NCBI GenBank assembly: GCA_049487715.1
Contig: CP150556.1
Coordinates: 784,506 to 848,505 of the forward strand
Length of the DNA stretch: 64,000 bases
Direction of reading: 5' to 3'
Source of the DNA: Pycnococcus provasolii
Lineage: Eukaryota > Chlorophyta > Pseudoscourfieldiophyceae > Pseudoscourfieldiales
In this document: positions 57,301-64,000 of the stretch, in pieces
How positions within the stretch are numbered: the stretch's first letter is position 1
Layout: each line of letters starts with the position of its first letter
Program-made: the position numbers and the translations under genes
The notes under the pieces: model-generated
What the model was told of the DNA's origin: nothing
Seen by the model: the letters and a program-made list of their open reading frames with translations, nothing else
Database searches by the model: none

Positions 57301-60165
57301 TGCCAAGCATGCTCGAAGGATTACTACCTTGCTGATGGCGAGTGCCACGTCTGCAAGGGAAAGCTGCAACCCTTGTACACATTTCTCGCGACGCTTGGCA
57401 TCGTAGTTCTCTGGTTCGGTCTCAACACGCTTCCGCACGAGGCGCTGTATGTGACGCTGGAGTTTATGCAGACGAGTGACCAGATTGGAAACTTCGGTTT
57501 TGAATGGGGATCGCTTCTTGCGCCATGGCTCACCTTAAGCACATTCGTGAACTTCGACGTGGACATCATCGTGATGTGGCAGTGCCACATTCCGTGGTCG
57601 TACTCAAGACGCGTTGGACTTCTTCTGTCTCTTCCACTTGTCAAAGTTTTACTGCTGAGCATCGCCTACGCCATCAAGTACTTCGTTTACCACAGGCTCG
57701 TGAGAACGAGGGTGATGAGCAAGCAGTTTCTGGAGTACATTTTTGGCGATTTGGACCTGAAATACATCGAGGAGACTCCGTCCCGCCTCATCTTCGAGGT
57801 CCTCTCGTTTCATCACATCATGTACCTTGCCCTGTGCGAAAGGACGTTCGCGGCATTTGTCATGGATGTCGCGCCAGATGGATCGATGTTTATGACCGAT
57901 GCGCCAAACATTGCCAAGGGTTCGGCTACGCACAACTATCTATACGGATTTTCAATATTCTTCTTGTTTTTTTACGTCATTGGCATTCCTCTGTTCCAGG
58001 CGTACATCCTCTTCAATGGCAAGCGGAAAAATCTTCTGGCGGACCCCAAGTATCTCATCAAGTACGGGTTTTTGTACACTCGTTACAATGCGCGATACTT
58101 TTACTGGGAGCTTGTCGTGCAGATTCGCCGAATCGTGTTTGTTTCGATCAACTACTTTGCGTGGAATTTGCCAATGATGCAGGCAGCCTGCGGACTGGTC
58201 GCGTCCGGATTTTTCCTCGCACTGCAGTTCTACGCGGGGCCCTTCCGTCACTCTTACATAAACACGATCGACTCGATGGCTTGCACCGTGAATATGGCAT
58301 ACATCATCGTCGGGCTTGTTGACTCGTACGCTAGTGACCCCTTACAGAGGTTGATATTCGAGGTGATGATGAATTCTTGCTTTGTCGGCATTATGGCGTT
58401 TTCGGCGTTGATCTTAATTCTCGAGGACTTTGACATGTCTGCTCAAATCCGTGCAAGCAAGATGGCCGCGCTGCGCTTCCGATCCCTCGTTTTAACGGAG
58501 TGTCTTCCCGATGGGGATGAGACGGTGGACGAGATGGAGAAGCGCACAGACCGCATTCTGACCACATGCCGACTTGCGTTTCGCATTCTCGATCGTGACG
58601 AATCTGGCATTTTGGAGATTGAAGATTTTGTTGAGAATTTTTCGTATCTGAGGTTTGGTAAGGGACTCGGCGAGAGCGGAATGGAGGGCGATCTCTCCTT
58701 GGCGCAGGGACAGGCGTTGACAGCGATCATGAGCCGGTACATCGACCAGAACGGAAAGCCGATTGTGCTCGAGTCAGACTTCCTGCACCAGGTGGTGTCA
58801 GAATTGTGCAGCAGAAGCGTGACAGAGATTGGAAAGGGCACGGGCATTCGTCGACTCCTCCGCGAACGTGGTTTCGCAGATTCGGGCATAACGGACACTT
58901 TCGTGACAGATGCGATCGATCAGCTCGCGTTGCGGTTAGGCTTTCAAGGCACGGTGATGCAAGCTTCTGTGGTTGACGATCTGAAACGTCGACTCGCTAA
59001 GATGGGGACGAGAGGCTCTCCCGACGTAGTTGGCATCAAGAGTGAATTTGTGAATAAAGTCTTGTCACGTCTCAAGTCTCGAGACTCGAAATCTAGAAAT
59101 GGACGTGATTCGCCAGGTGCGGGCGATGCGGAGGGGAATTCTGATGACTCGCTGAGGAAAGTCGTTGCCGATCAATATAACATTGATGTTCACAAGCTCG
59201 ACCCGCTATTGAATCTAGATCTAATGACGAGTGAGATTCTGCAGGAGCTGACGAACACGCTTGATCCTCACGGCCTTGTGGGCATATTTCACAAGGGCTT
59301 AAACACGGAAGAAACGATGCGCGTCATCCGCCTCGAGCGGCTCATGCGCACGGCACTCAGTGACGCGGGTCCCGTGAGCCACTTCAGGCATGACTCGTAC
59401 TCGAGTATCATGCGAACACTTGTCGATGCGACTCCAACAATTTTGACATTCCTCTGCGACATTGGAACTTGCAGCCAAGATGACGCGGATTGCATTCACC
59501 GGTTAACGAGGTTCCTGGCCAAGCAATATGACACGTACGGGACAAATCTTTCACCATTCGTTTCCATGGTTGATTCTTTGGACCATGCTCCCCTTGTTAC
59601 TTGGATGATGACGGCGTCTGAATCTGATCGAGATAACGTGAACTGGCTCATCGACAGCATTCACCACAATCGACGTCTGAGTGCTCGCGTGGATGACAAA
59701 ACTTTGGACGCCGGTTCGTTGGGAGCCGCCAAGTCGAAGTCATCCTTTGGTTTGAACATTCGCGAGGCAATCTTGGACATGGCGGACATGATGAATGGCC
59801 GCGTCGACGACGAGATGAATGAGAAGAGATTGCAATTAGTTTCAAAGATGAAGGCTGTGATGGCCTTCCAGTCGCAAATGCAGTCGCGTCTACCCACGAA
59901 TTCGGTGCTTCCCACATACGAGTTACCTCGGGTGGAAAGCAGCAGCAATGTTGGTGAAATCCCTGTCAAAACACAAGAGGAAGGAGCTGCTGCTGCTGCT
60001 GCTGCAGTTTCTCCTATGCCGGAGTTACCTCAGTTGAAGAAAGTCGCGAGTGAAATCGCCGTCGAATCATATCGTGAAGGAGTTTCGAGCTCTCGTGAAG
60101 CATCTGTTTCTCCTATGCCGGAGTTGCCTGGTGTGAAGTACCAAGGTGAACTCAAGGGTAAGTAA
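54343..60165 (+). CDS. Large receptor: Cache ectodomain, Cys-rich repeats, multi-TM core, EF-hand-like tail
   Basis: 1940 residues in one exon. Signal peptide about 20-45 (poly-Leu). Ectodomain: segments with dCache/sCache look at about 310-390 (GVYYSYVLDANTRKFVAHGVN) and 500-630 (FYVFAIDAEDGTFVGHGANP, then GGGFVAYNW and GRNIIVGSGYLYN), which usually bind small ligands. A Cys-rich stretch (about 815-1005) of GCC2/GCC3 or TNFR-like repeats follows (CVPCEPGSY, CTPCPIGSFSNRPGRADCTSC). The membrane part (about 1010-1365) has roughly 7-8 helices with LLADPKYLIKYGFLYTRY and FYWELVVQIRRIVFVSINY, a module seen after Cys-rich repeats in algal and protist receptors. The cytosolic tail has an EF-hand-like segment (RILDRDESGILEIEDF) and two SPMPELP motifs near the C-terminus. 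Likely a plasma-membrane or flagellar sensor; ligand unknown. Confidence 0.8.
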   Translation: MAAAVMPPRHGRHNHECTRTVPLPLLLPLLLLLLLTYAPCALSFSHLTFGVNVAQPSTPCSGTTTNLCSWQTAAWETLRMETSLLEEPALPWLLPNQTTSSFATASLPAAQCPSGASECFGDVFTAYVCTPDGLACTSSWEESAPLVEVSAAGESSFRNITDNFANVLAYAGRRATASSHSTWARFSLRSCASVANKRFFLDDKLATRDLGACHERDGLGQYQFVPEVLLTSYFNVRFLPPELAGSITKKGPFPADKGLLVISSFVDGEQSPALPCSSEFVSTCSVENTNLLIGLVRREMQKCRDMVVAGVYDSQHVLHNGTSNDGVSNALDCMQLLFQEITYGNKYHFGKGQPGVYYSYVLDANTRKFVAHGVNDALRGQIIDTAAPAAAGLLDDGIRYGEFGGTSWYPWLTSRCQLLSLVEDDPSCRFLKIAEVFSFNLTQEISFVSGVGFNFRKEETMLIDSYRPSSTSTREDEVKEICDANYAVPCAPIESQNTVTYTITAFQIYPIAEVLADITDPNSTVYEVSNFYVFAIDAEDGTFVGHGANPSLVENKVQIDKLADAVGLSKEQLDGSVLLQDLRNTASYDGGGFVAYNWTGQNGKVDKKITFARMYHDDVSGRNIIVGSGYLYNMLPDKQHESGWQCDDNLIQPCSRRRKISAVGMLQTRLLLANLKGPDEINAEIELTIRMARINVPHGNRTYASAASLFLANGTLVVSSETRYTNPNELWQDAYAGMTFSEIMLAEEHGVDSNELFAQIVLKSSNGGGWIKENEFDIGLDDVPRIWLVSSPVCSKAFGSGAMACAYIVAQQLEKGCEEGSELTNGVCVPCEPGSYLSKRLGKCTPCPIGSFSNRPGRADCTSCRELPDAQYRYMDVPNSIECKQCPEGTHRKITSPGENISECVCLSGYYQNELKAHGVECVPCPDGAVCHGANADLTLNEAPYPQPGFYGMEGYTSRYKECENGKSQCKGGRQHECADGYEGIMCQACSKDYYLADGECHVCKGKLQPLYTFLATLGIVVLWFGLNTLPHEALYVTLEFMQTSDQIGNFGFEWGSLLAPWLTLSTFVNFDVDIIVMWQCHIPWSYSRRVGLLLSLPLVKVLLLSIAYAIKYFVYHRLVRTRVMSKQFLEYIFGDLDLKYIEETPSRLIFEVLSFHHIMYLALCERTFAAFVMDVAPDGSMFMTDAPNIAKGSATHNYLYGFSIFFLFFYVIGIPLFQAYILFNGKRKNLLADPKYLIKYGFLYTRYNARYFYWELVVQIRRIVFVSINYFAWNLPMMQAACGLVASGFFLALQFYAGPFRHSYINTIDSMACTVNMAYIIVGLVDSYASDPLQRLIFEVMMNSCFVGIMAFSALILILEDFDMSAQIRASKMAALRFRSLVLTECLPDGDETVDEMEKRTDRILTTCRLAFRILDRDESGILEIEDFVENFSYLRFGKGLGESGMEGDLSLAQGQALTAIMSRYIDQNGKPIVLESDFLHQVVSELCSRSVTEIGKGTGIRRLLRERGFADSGITDTFVTDAIDQLALRLGFQGTVMQASVVDDLKRRLAKMGTRGSPDVVGIKSEFVNKVLSRLKSRDSKSRNGRDSPGAGDAEGNSDDSLRKVVADQYNIDVHKLDPLLNLDLMTSEILQELTNTLDPHGLVGIFHKGLNTEETMRVIRLERLMRTALSDAGPVSHFRHDSYSSIMRTLVDATPTILTFLCDIGTCSQDDADCIHRLTRFLAKQYDTYGTNLSPFVSMVDSLDHAPLVTWMMTASESDRDNVNWLIDSIHHNRRLSARVDDKTLDAGSLGAAKSKSSFGLNIREAILDMADMMNGRVDDEMNEKRLQLVSKMKAVMAFQSQMQSRLPTNSVLPTYELPRVESSSNVGEIPVKTQEEGAAAAAAAVSPMPELPQLKKVASEIAVESYREGVSSSREASVSPMPELPGVKYQGELKGK

Positions 60166-60669
60166 GTTTTATTAAAAGCACTGTATTAGAAAATGAGATT
60201 TTTTTCCGAAAGATAAACCTTAAGTCGACAGAAGAAACGATGTACTGTATGTTCACACTTCGTCTAGGTACTTCGTCTAGGGGTTGTGCAAAACCCCAAC
60301 AAGGATATGGGTTAGGGTTTTAGTAAAACTAGCCAAGTAGTTGGCTCTTTTCTGCCTCCTCGCCGCCCCCGCCTGCATACCTCTTCCCGATTGGCGGCTC
60401 TTCTTCCTCTCCTTCCCCTTCCCCTTCCTCCTTCTCCTCCTCCCAGATCCTCCTCCCAGGCGCTCCTCCCCCTCTCGCGGCATCCGGCACTCGGCCCCTC
60501 GAAGACGACTGCCTGCTCCATCCGCTCCGCTCCGCCATCACAAACGGGCGAGAGCACAAGCACAAGCACAAGCACAGCCACAGCGGAGCGACGGCGGCGC
60601 ACGCTACCACACGCTGCAGCGTCGGACAACGACACGACGGCGCAGGAGAACGTGCTGCTGCTCGAACGA
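60166..60669. promoter_or_regulatory. PNUTS 5' flank with telo-box and CT-rich tract
   Basis: Tandem ACTTCGTCTAGG (about 60256-60282), an exact telo-box TTAGGGTTT at 60312-60320, a long CCTTCCCCTTCC-type pyrimidine tract at about 60400-60460, and ACAAGCACAAGC repeats near 60551-60572. The open frame of PNUTS continues upstream without ATG. Confidence 0.5.
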
Positions 60670-62793
60670 ATGACGGAAACGGAGAGAATACCTGCCGAGC
60701 CGTCGACGTCGCCTTCCATGCCGCCGCCAGGACCACCACCGCCGCCGCCGCCGCACAGTGAGCCCGTGCAGGCTGGGTCGGCAGCGCCTAAGAGAAAGGA
60801 ATCTGCTGCGGGAACGGCTGATGACGACGGCGCACCAAGGAAGCGGTCAAAGCAGACGACATCAAACAGCTCTGGAGGCGCAGATGGCTCATCCGGGGGC
60901 GGAACGTCGGCGCTCGCCGTGGCGCTTCAGACGGTGCTCGAGGAGGGTACCGGTGGAGTTCGAGCGTCACCTGACGCTGCCGCAGACTTCGTCAAGCTCG
61001 CTAACGGCGAGAATACGCTCGACGGTCGTTCCGTGCTGCTGAAGGTTCTGCAGAACACCAAGGCGGTTGTTCTGAAGGATCTCGTGGCTGCAGGATTGCC
61101 GGCGACGCTTGACGCATGGCTATCGAACGCGAAGGCTGAGTCGAAAGTCGCGATGCTGCGCGCGCTTCTCAAGCGAGTCACGAAGCTTCCCTTGACGGTC
61201 AAGGCCCTTGACTCGTGTTCTATTGGACGCACTGTGGGAGGTTTGCGCAAGTTCGCAAGCTCTGGCACAAAGGCTGGTACGCCTGCTGCAGCAAAGGCTG
61301 ACGAGGAGGTGCGAACACTTGCAAAAAATCTGGTGAGCCATTGGAAAGACATTGTAGACGGAACGGAGACGAAGAAACCGCCCTCGAACGCTGAGAAGGC
61401 GGATGGTTCTGGCGGTGTAGAGCCTGCCGCCGAAGAGCCGAGGAAGGTATCGTCCGACGCCGCAGGCGCGGGTACCGCGGTTGAGCCGAAGAAGGAAGCG
61501 TCTCCCGCAGATCCTCGCTCTGGTGGGAAACTTTCTTCAGAGCCTGCTTCGACGTCTCTCACACCACCCGCGGCTTCGCCGTCAGACGCGTCGGCGTCGG
61601 CGGGTACCTCCGCAGCCACGCCGAATTCAGCCGGTGCACCACCCGCGGCAGCAACAACCGTGGGCAATATCACGACGCCGGGCAGTACATCGTCGCCGGC
61701 GCTATCTCGCTTTGTTGGCCTCGAGCAAATCATGCTCGGAACAACGCGATCTGGCCCATTGACGGCTGCAAAGCTTGCGGCGGAAGCTTCTGCGCGTGGC
61801 GACGAGCAATCGAAGAATTTGCCAGGATTCGTTTCTACGAAAATTGCATACCCGAATATGAAAAAGGGCGATTCAGACGAGCAGCCGAAATCACAGGCAT
61901 CCAAGTCTGTGCGATGGGCAGCACCTACGAAGCTTGAGGAGATTCGAACGTTCGTGAAGGATGAGATTTATGGCGCCGCTTCGACGCAGGATGCTGACAG
62001 CCGGGGTGATGCCGTCGGAGTCGGTTCCGCCGGCCTTTCCATGCCAGCGAATGCGCAACCGTCCATGATGCCATCGTCGATGCCCTACGGTGCTCCCATG
62101 GCTCAGCTTAGCATGTTCCCGCCGTACGGAACCAGTGCAGATTACCATGCACATAGTCAGCAGCATATGCACTGGCGCGATCGGGAAAAACAGATAGAAC
62201 GTGAACTGGTGATGCGCAAGCACGCTGATGAGAACATCTTTCTGCAGCAACGTCTGTCGAGCATGGCACCCACCATCCATTGGTATGAGCCAAAGGTGCT
62301 TCATCAAAGCTCTTGGCAACCTGATCCGACGGAAAGTACGGAAGCTCGAGACCAGGAGAGTCGGTGTCGGAGCGTGCCATCCTGCCTATCCTGGCTCGAT
62401 CCGAACAATCCTCCGATGACCCCGCAGGAGGCTCCGAATCTGGGAGAGAGTGTACAGAATGGCGGAGGCATTGATAAGAATCTGCTTAACCTTCTGGTCA
62501 ACAACCCGTCTCTCGTCGCAAATCTTCAAAGCGGGTTGGCGAACGCTTCCCCATCCCTCTCTCAGCCAGCGGTGGCATCGACGGCGTACGGCGGTGTACC
62601 AGCAATGATGCAGCCACCTCCTCTACCTTCAGCGACAACCTCTTACTACCAGGCAACGACGATGCCGCCGGCAATGACAGCAGCAGCACTTGCTCCCGCG
62701 CCACAAAGGCAGGTGATGTGCAAGTTTTTCAACTCTGCTGGCGGTTGCCGCTTAGGTACAAAGTGTAGATTTTTGCACAGTAGTACCCAGTAA
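60670..62793 (+). CDS. PPP1R10: PNUTS-like PP1 nuclear targeting subunit (TFIIS-N, KSVRW, CCCH)
   Basis: 707 residues from ATG 60670 (MTETERIPAEP); the longer open frame begins at TTG. A Pro-rich/Lys start, then a TFIIS N-terminal (LW-type) helical domain about 80-197 (LLKVLQNTKAVVLKDLVAAG, ALLKRVTKLPLTVKAL); Ala/Ser/Pro-rich linker; the PP1 docking motif KSVRWA followed by KLEEIRTFV at about 411-425, equivalent to KTVTW of animal PNUTS; Met/Pro/Gln-rich region; and a C-terminal CCCH finger VMCKFFNSAGGCRLGTKCRFLH with C-x8-C-x5-C-x3-H spacing. In animals PNUTS brings protein phosphatase 1 to RNA polymerase II elongation factors and termination. The combination of the three elements in this order is the basis for the name. 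Confidence 0.82.
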   Translation: MTETERIPAEPSTSPSMPPPGPPPPPPPHSEPVQAGSAAPKRKESAAGTADDDGAPRKRSKQTTSNSSGGADGSSGGGTSALAVALQTVLEEGTGGVRASPDAAADFVKLANGENTLDGRSVLLKVLQNTKAVVLKDLVAAGLPATLDAWLSNAKAESKVAMLRALLKRVTKLPLTVKALDSCSIGRTVGGLRKFASSGTKAGTPAAAKADEEVRTLAKNLVSHWKDIVDGTETKKPPSNAEKADGSGGVEPAAEEPRKVSSDAAGAGTAVEPKKEASPADPRSGGKLSSEPASTSLTPPAASPSDASASAGTSAATPNSAGAPPAAATTVGNITTPGSTSSPALSRFVGLEQIMLGTTRSGPLTAAKLAAEASARGDEQSKNLPGFVSTKIAYPNMKKGDSDEQPKSQASKSVRWAAPTKLEEIRTFVKDEIYGAASTQDADSRGDAVGVGSAGLSMPANAQPSMMPSSMPYGAPMAQLSMFPPYGTSADYHAHSQQHMHWRDREKQIERELVMRKHADENIFLQQRLSSMAPTIHWYEPKVLHQSSWQPDPTESTEARDQESRCRSVPSCLSWLDPNNPPMTPQEAPNLGESVQNGGGIDKNLLNLLVNNPSLVANLQSGLANASPSLSQPAVASTAYGGVPAMMQPPPLPSATTSYYQATTMPPAMTAAALAPAPQRQVMCKFFNSAGGCRLGTKCRFLHSSTQ

Positions 62794-63720
62794 TTCTGTA
62801 GAAGAGCAAAACAAACTCTAAATTTGAAAATTTTGATCCAACTGATCCATCCATCCATCCATGTTGCTATTATGTTTACATCAAAAGAAGAAGATGGTCT
62901 TGAACGTGATCAATAATGCCCTCCCTTATGTGGCGGCGAGCTCAAGCCGTCCTCTTTCACTACACGATTTTTGAGTACCGTACCCCCGCCTATAACTTCA
63001 AAGTTAATAATGGTTGAGTTACACGGAGGAAAGATGACTTTAAGATTTTGTTTGCTAACAAGAAATGCTCAAAGTGCTTAAATACTTGAAAGCATTTGGT
63101 TTTGTTTAGCGGTGTAAAATTCCAGAATTCTTTTTTTCAACAAAAACTGTGCGGATATATCGTCGGACGTCCAACCACTCCAACGCGTGTTTGGCGGCGC
63201 GTTCCCCACATAAATATAGCCAAAGTGACAATATATTTTATACATAGATAGTGTGATACACGGTTATGACTTATGCTACTCTTCACCTCCGTCAATAATG
63301 GACACAATACGTCCGCATATATGTATCGCGTCGATAGAGCTAGCTATTTTAGTTATTCAAATTCATATTAAACGACGTCCACGCATAGAAAAATTAGTGT
63401 TCGTACAAATGTAAAACGGTCCACTAATACTCAATCAATTGATTAAGTTAGACAAACAATTTCAAAAATGACCGTCGGACAAGTAGGAGGCTAGGAGCAA
63501 AGCACGGCAAGGGCGGTTCATCTTACCTTCCGCTAAGGCGCTAAAAGCAATAACATTTTGACCAACCTCGTGCCGCGAGTGAGTGCTTCGAATCAAACCT
63601 AACTGCCTAAAAAATGGCTGTTGTTATTGGCTTCGTTCTGCACGACACTGGCCGACGGTCGGCAACATACCGGAGGCAAATGTTTTTTTCAACATGTGTG
63701 TCAAACTGCCAGCCTGGCAA
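62794..63720. other. AT-rich subtelomeric non-coding DNA
   Basis: Sharp drop in GC relative to the genes; ATCCATCCATCCATCCATG at 62846-62864, no open frame of note on either strand. Ends with the small palindrome TGCCAGCCTGGCA (63707-63719) abutting the telomere. No gene seen. Confidence 0.7.
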
Positions 63721-64000
63721 TTAGGGTTACAATTAGGGTTACAATTAGGGTTACAATTAGGGTTACAATTAGGGTTACAATTAGGGTTACAATTAGGGTT
63801 AGGGTTAGGGTTAGGGTTACAATTAGGGTTAGGGTTAGGGTTAGGGTTAGGGTTAGGGTTAGGGTTAGGGTTAGGGTTAGGGTTAGGGTTAGGGTTAGGG
63901 TTAGGGTTAGGGTTAGGGTTAGGGTTAGGGTTAGGGTTAGGGTTAGGGTTAGGGTTAGGGTTAGGGTTAGGGTTAGGGTTAGGGTTAGGGTTAGGGTTAG
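63721..64000 (+). repeat. Chromosome-end telomere, TTAGGG with proximal TTACAA variants
   Basis: Six perfect 12-base units TTAGGGTTACAA (63721-63792), four TTAGGG, one TTACAA (63817-63822), then 29.7 uninterrupted TTAGGG to the end. The G-rich strand runs outward, as at a right-hand chromosome end. The unit is the human/fungal-type hexamer rather than the plant TTTAGGG. Confidence 0.98.

Noticed and set aside
60256-60282. Tandem ACTTCGTCTAGG as an inserted element boundary
   Set aside because: Two copies only, no terminal inverted repeats or target duplication visible.
1-64000. tRNA, rRNA and transposase genes
   Set aside because: I looked for cloverleaf box A/B pairs, rRNA cores and DDE/reverse transcriptase motifs on both strands and saw none; a covariance-model or tRNAscan run would be needed to exclude small RNAs.

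Overview
This window is nuclear DNA of a small-genome green alga and ends at a chromosome end: the last 280 bases are TTAGGG telomere repeat running outward, so the right edge is a physical telomere. Green affiliation rests on three genes. The chloroplast ATP synthase gamma gene carries the CDxxxxC redox loop of the green lineage, one gene is a CONSTANS-type B-box/CCT regulator, and the histone acetyltransferase has plant HAC-type order. A ciliary dynein-2 intermediate chain (DYNC2I1) and a nexin-dynein regulatory subunit (DRC3) mean the organism builds a motile flagellum at some stage. Together with a P2X receptor, this suggests a prasinophyte-grade chlorophyte; I cannot name the genus. Genes are closely packed on both strands, GC-rich in codons, mostly intronless, with introns of about 80-180 bases and GTACGT/GTAAGT-like donors.

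Layout: a P2X receptor 3' end (1-394); p300/CBP-type acetyltransferase with KIX, TAZ, PHD, HAT and ZZ modules (598-5182, minus); plastid SecE-like protein (6056-6826); plastid ribosome silencing factor RsfS (6911-7660, minus); a seven-blade RCC1/BLIP-II-like propeller (7931-8965, minus); DYNC2I1/WDR60 (9280-11922); an unknown PH-like protein; a sialidase-fold membrane protein; a VIT-type iron transporter; a GHMP sugar kinase; a small unknown gene; a secreted Ig-like repeat protein (20796-23142); plastid glutamine synthetase III (24003-26165); an unknown secreted protein; a glutathione S-transferase; a two-TM protein; a small unknown; a putative HExxH metalloprotease (31716-32859); an ankyrin protein; CHD1 (34863-39524); plastid atpC; DRC3; plastid sulfate-binding protein; DPY30; an LRR protein; a UQCC6/BRAWNIN-like microprotein followed 37 bases later by TRAPPC1; plastid glycolate/glycerate transporter PLGG1; plastid ribosomal protein L11; a CONSTANS-like factor; a 1940-residue Cache/Cys-rich/multi-TM receptor; PNUTS; then about 0.9 kb of AT-rich subtelomere and the telomere.

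Themes: plastid genes (SecE, RsfS, GSIII, atpC, sulfate binding, PLGG1, L11), chromatin and transcription genes (HAC, CHD1, DPY30, COL, PNUTS), motility genes (DYNC2I1, DRC3) and sensing genes (P2X, Cache receptor) are interleaved without obvious operon logic. Five gene models need one-base corrections, mostly in homopolymers or GC-rich repeats; assembly error is the simplest explanation. Short telomere-like (telo-box) motifs precede several start codons, and pyrimidine-rich tracts on the sense strand precede many.
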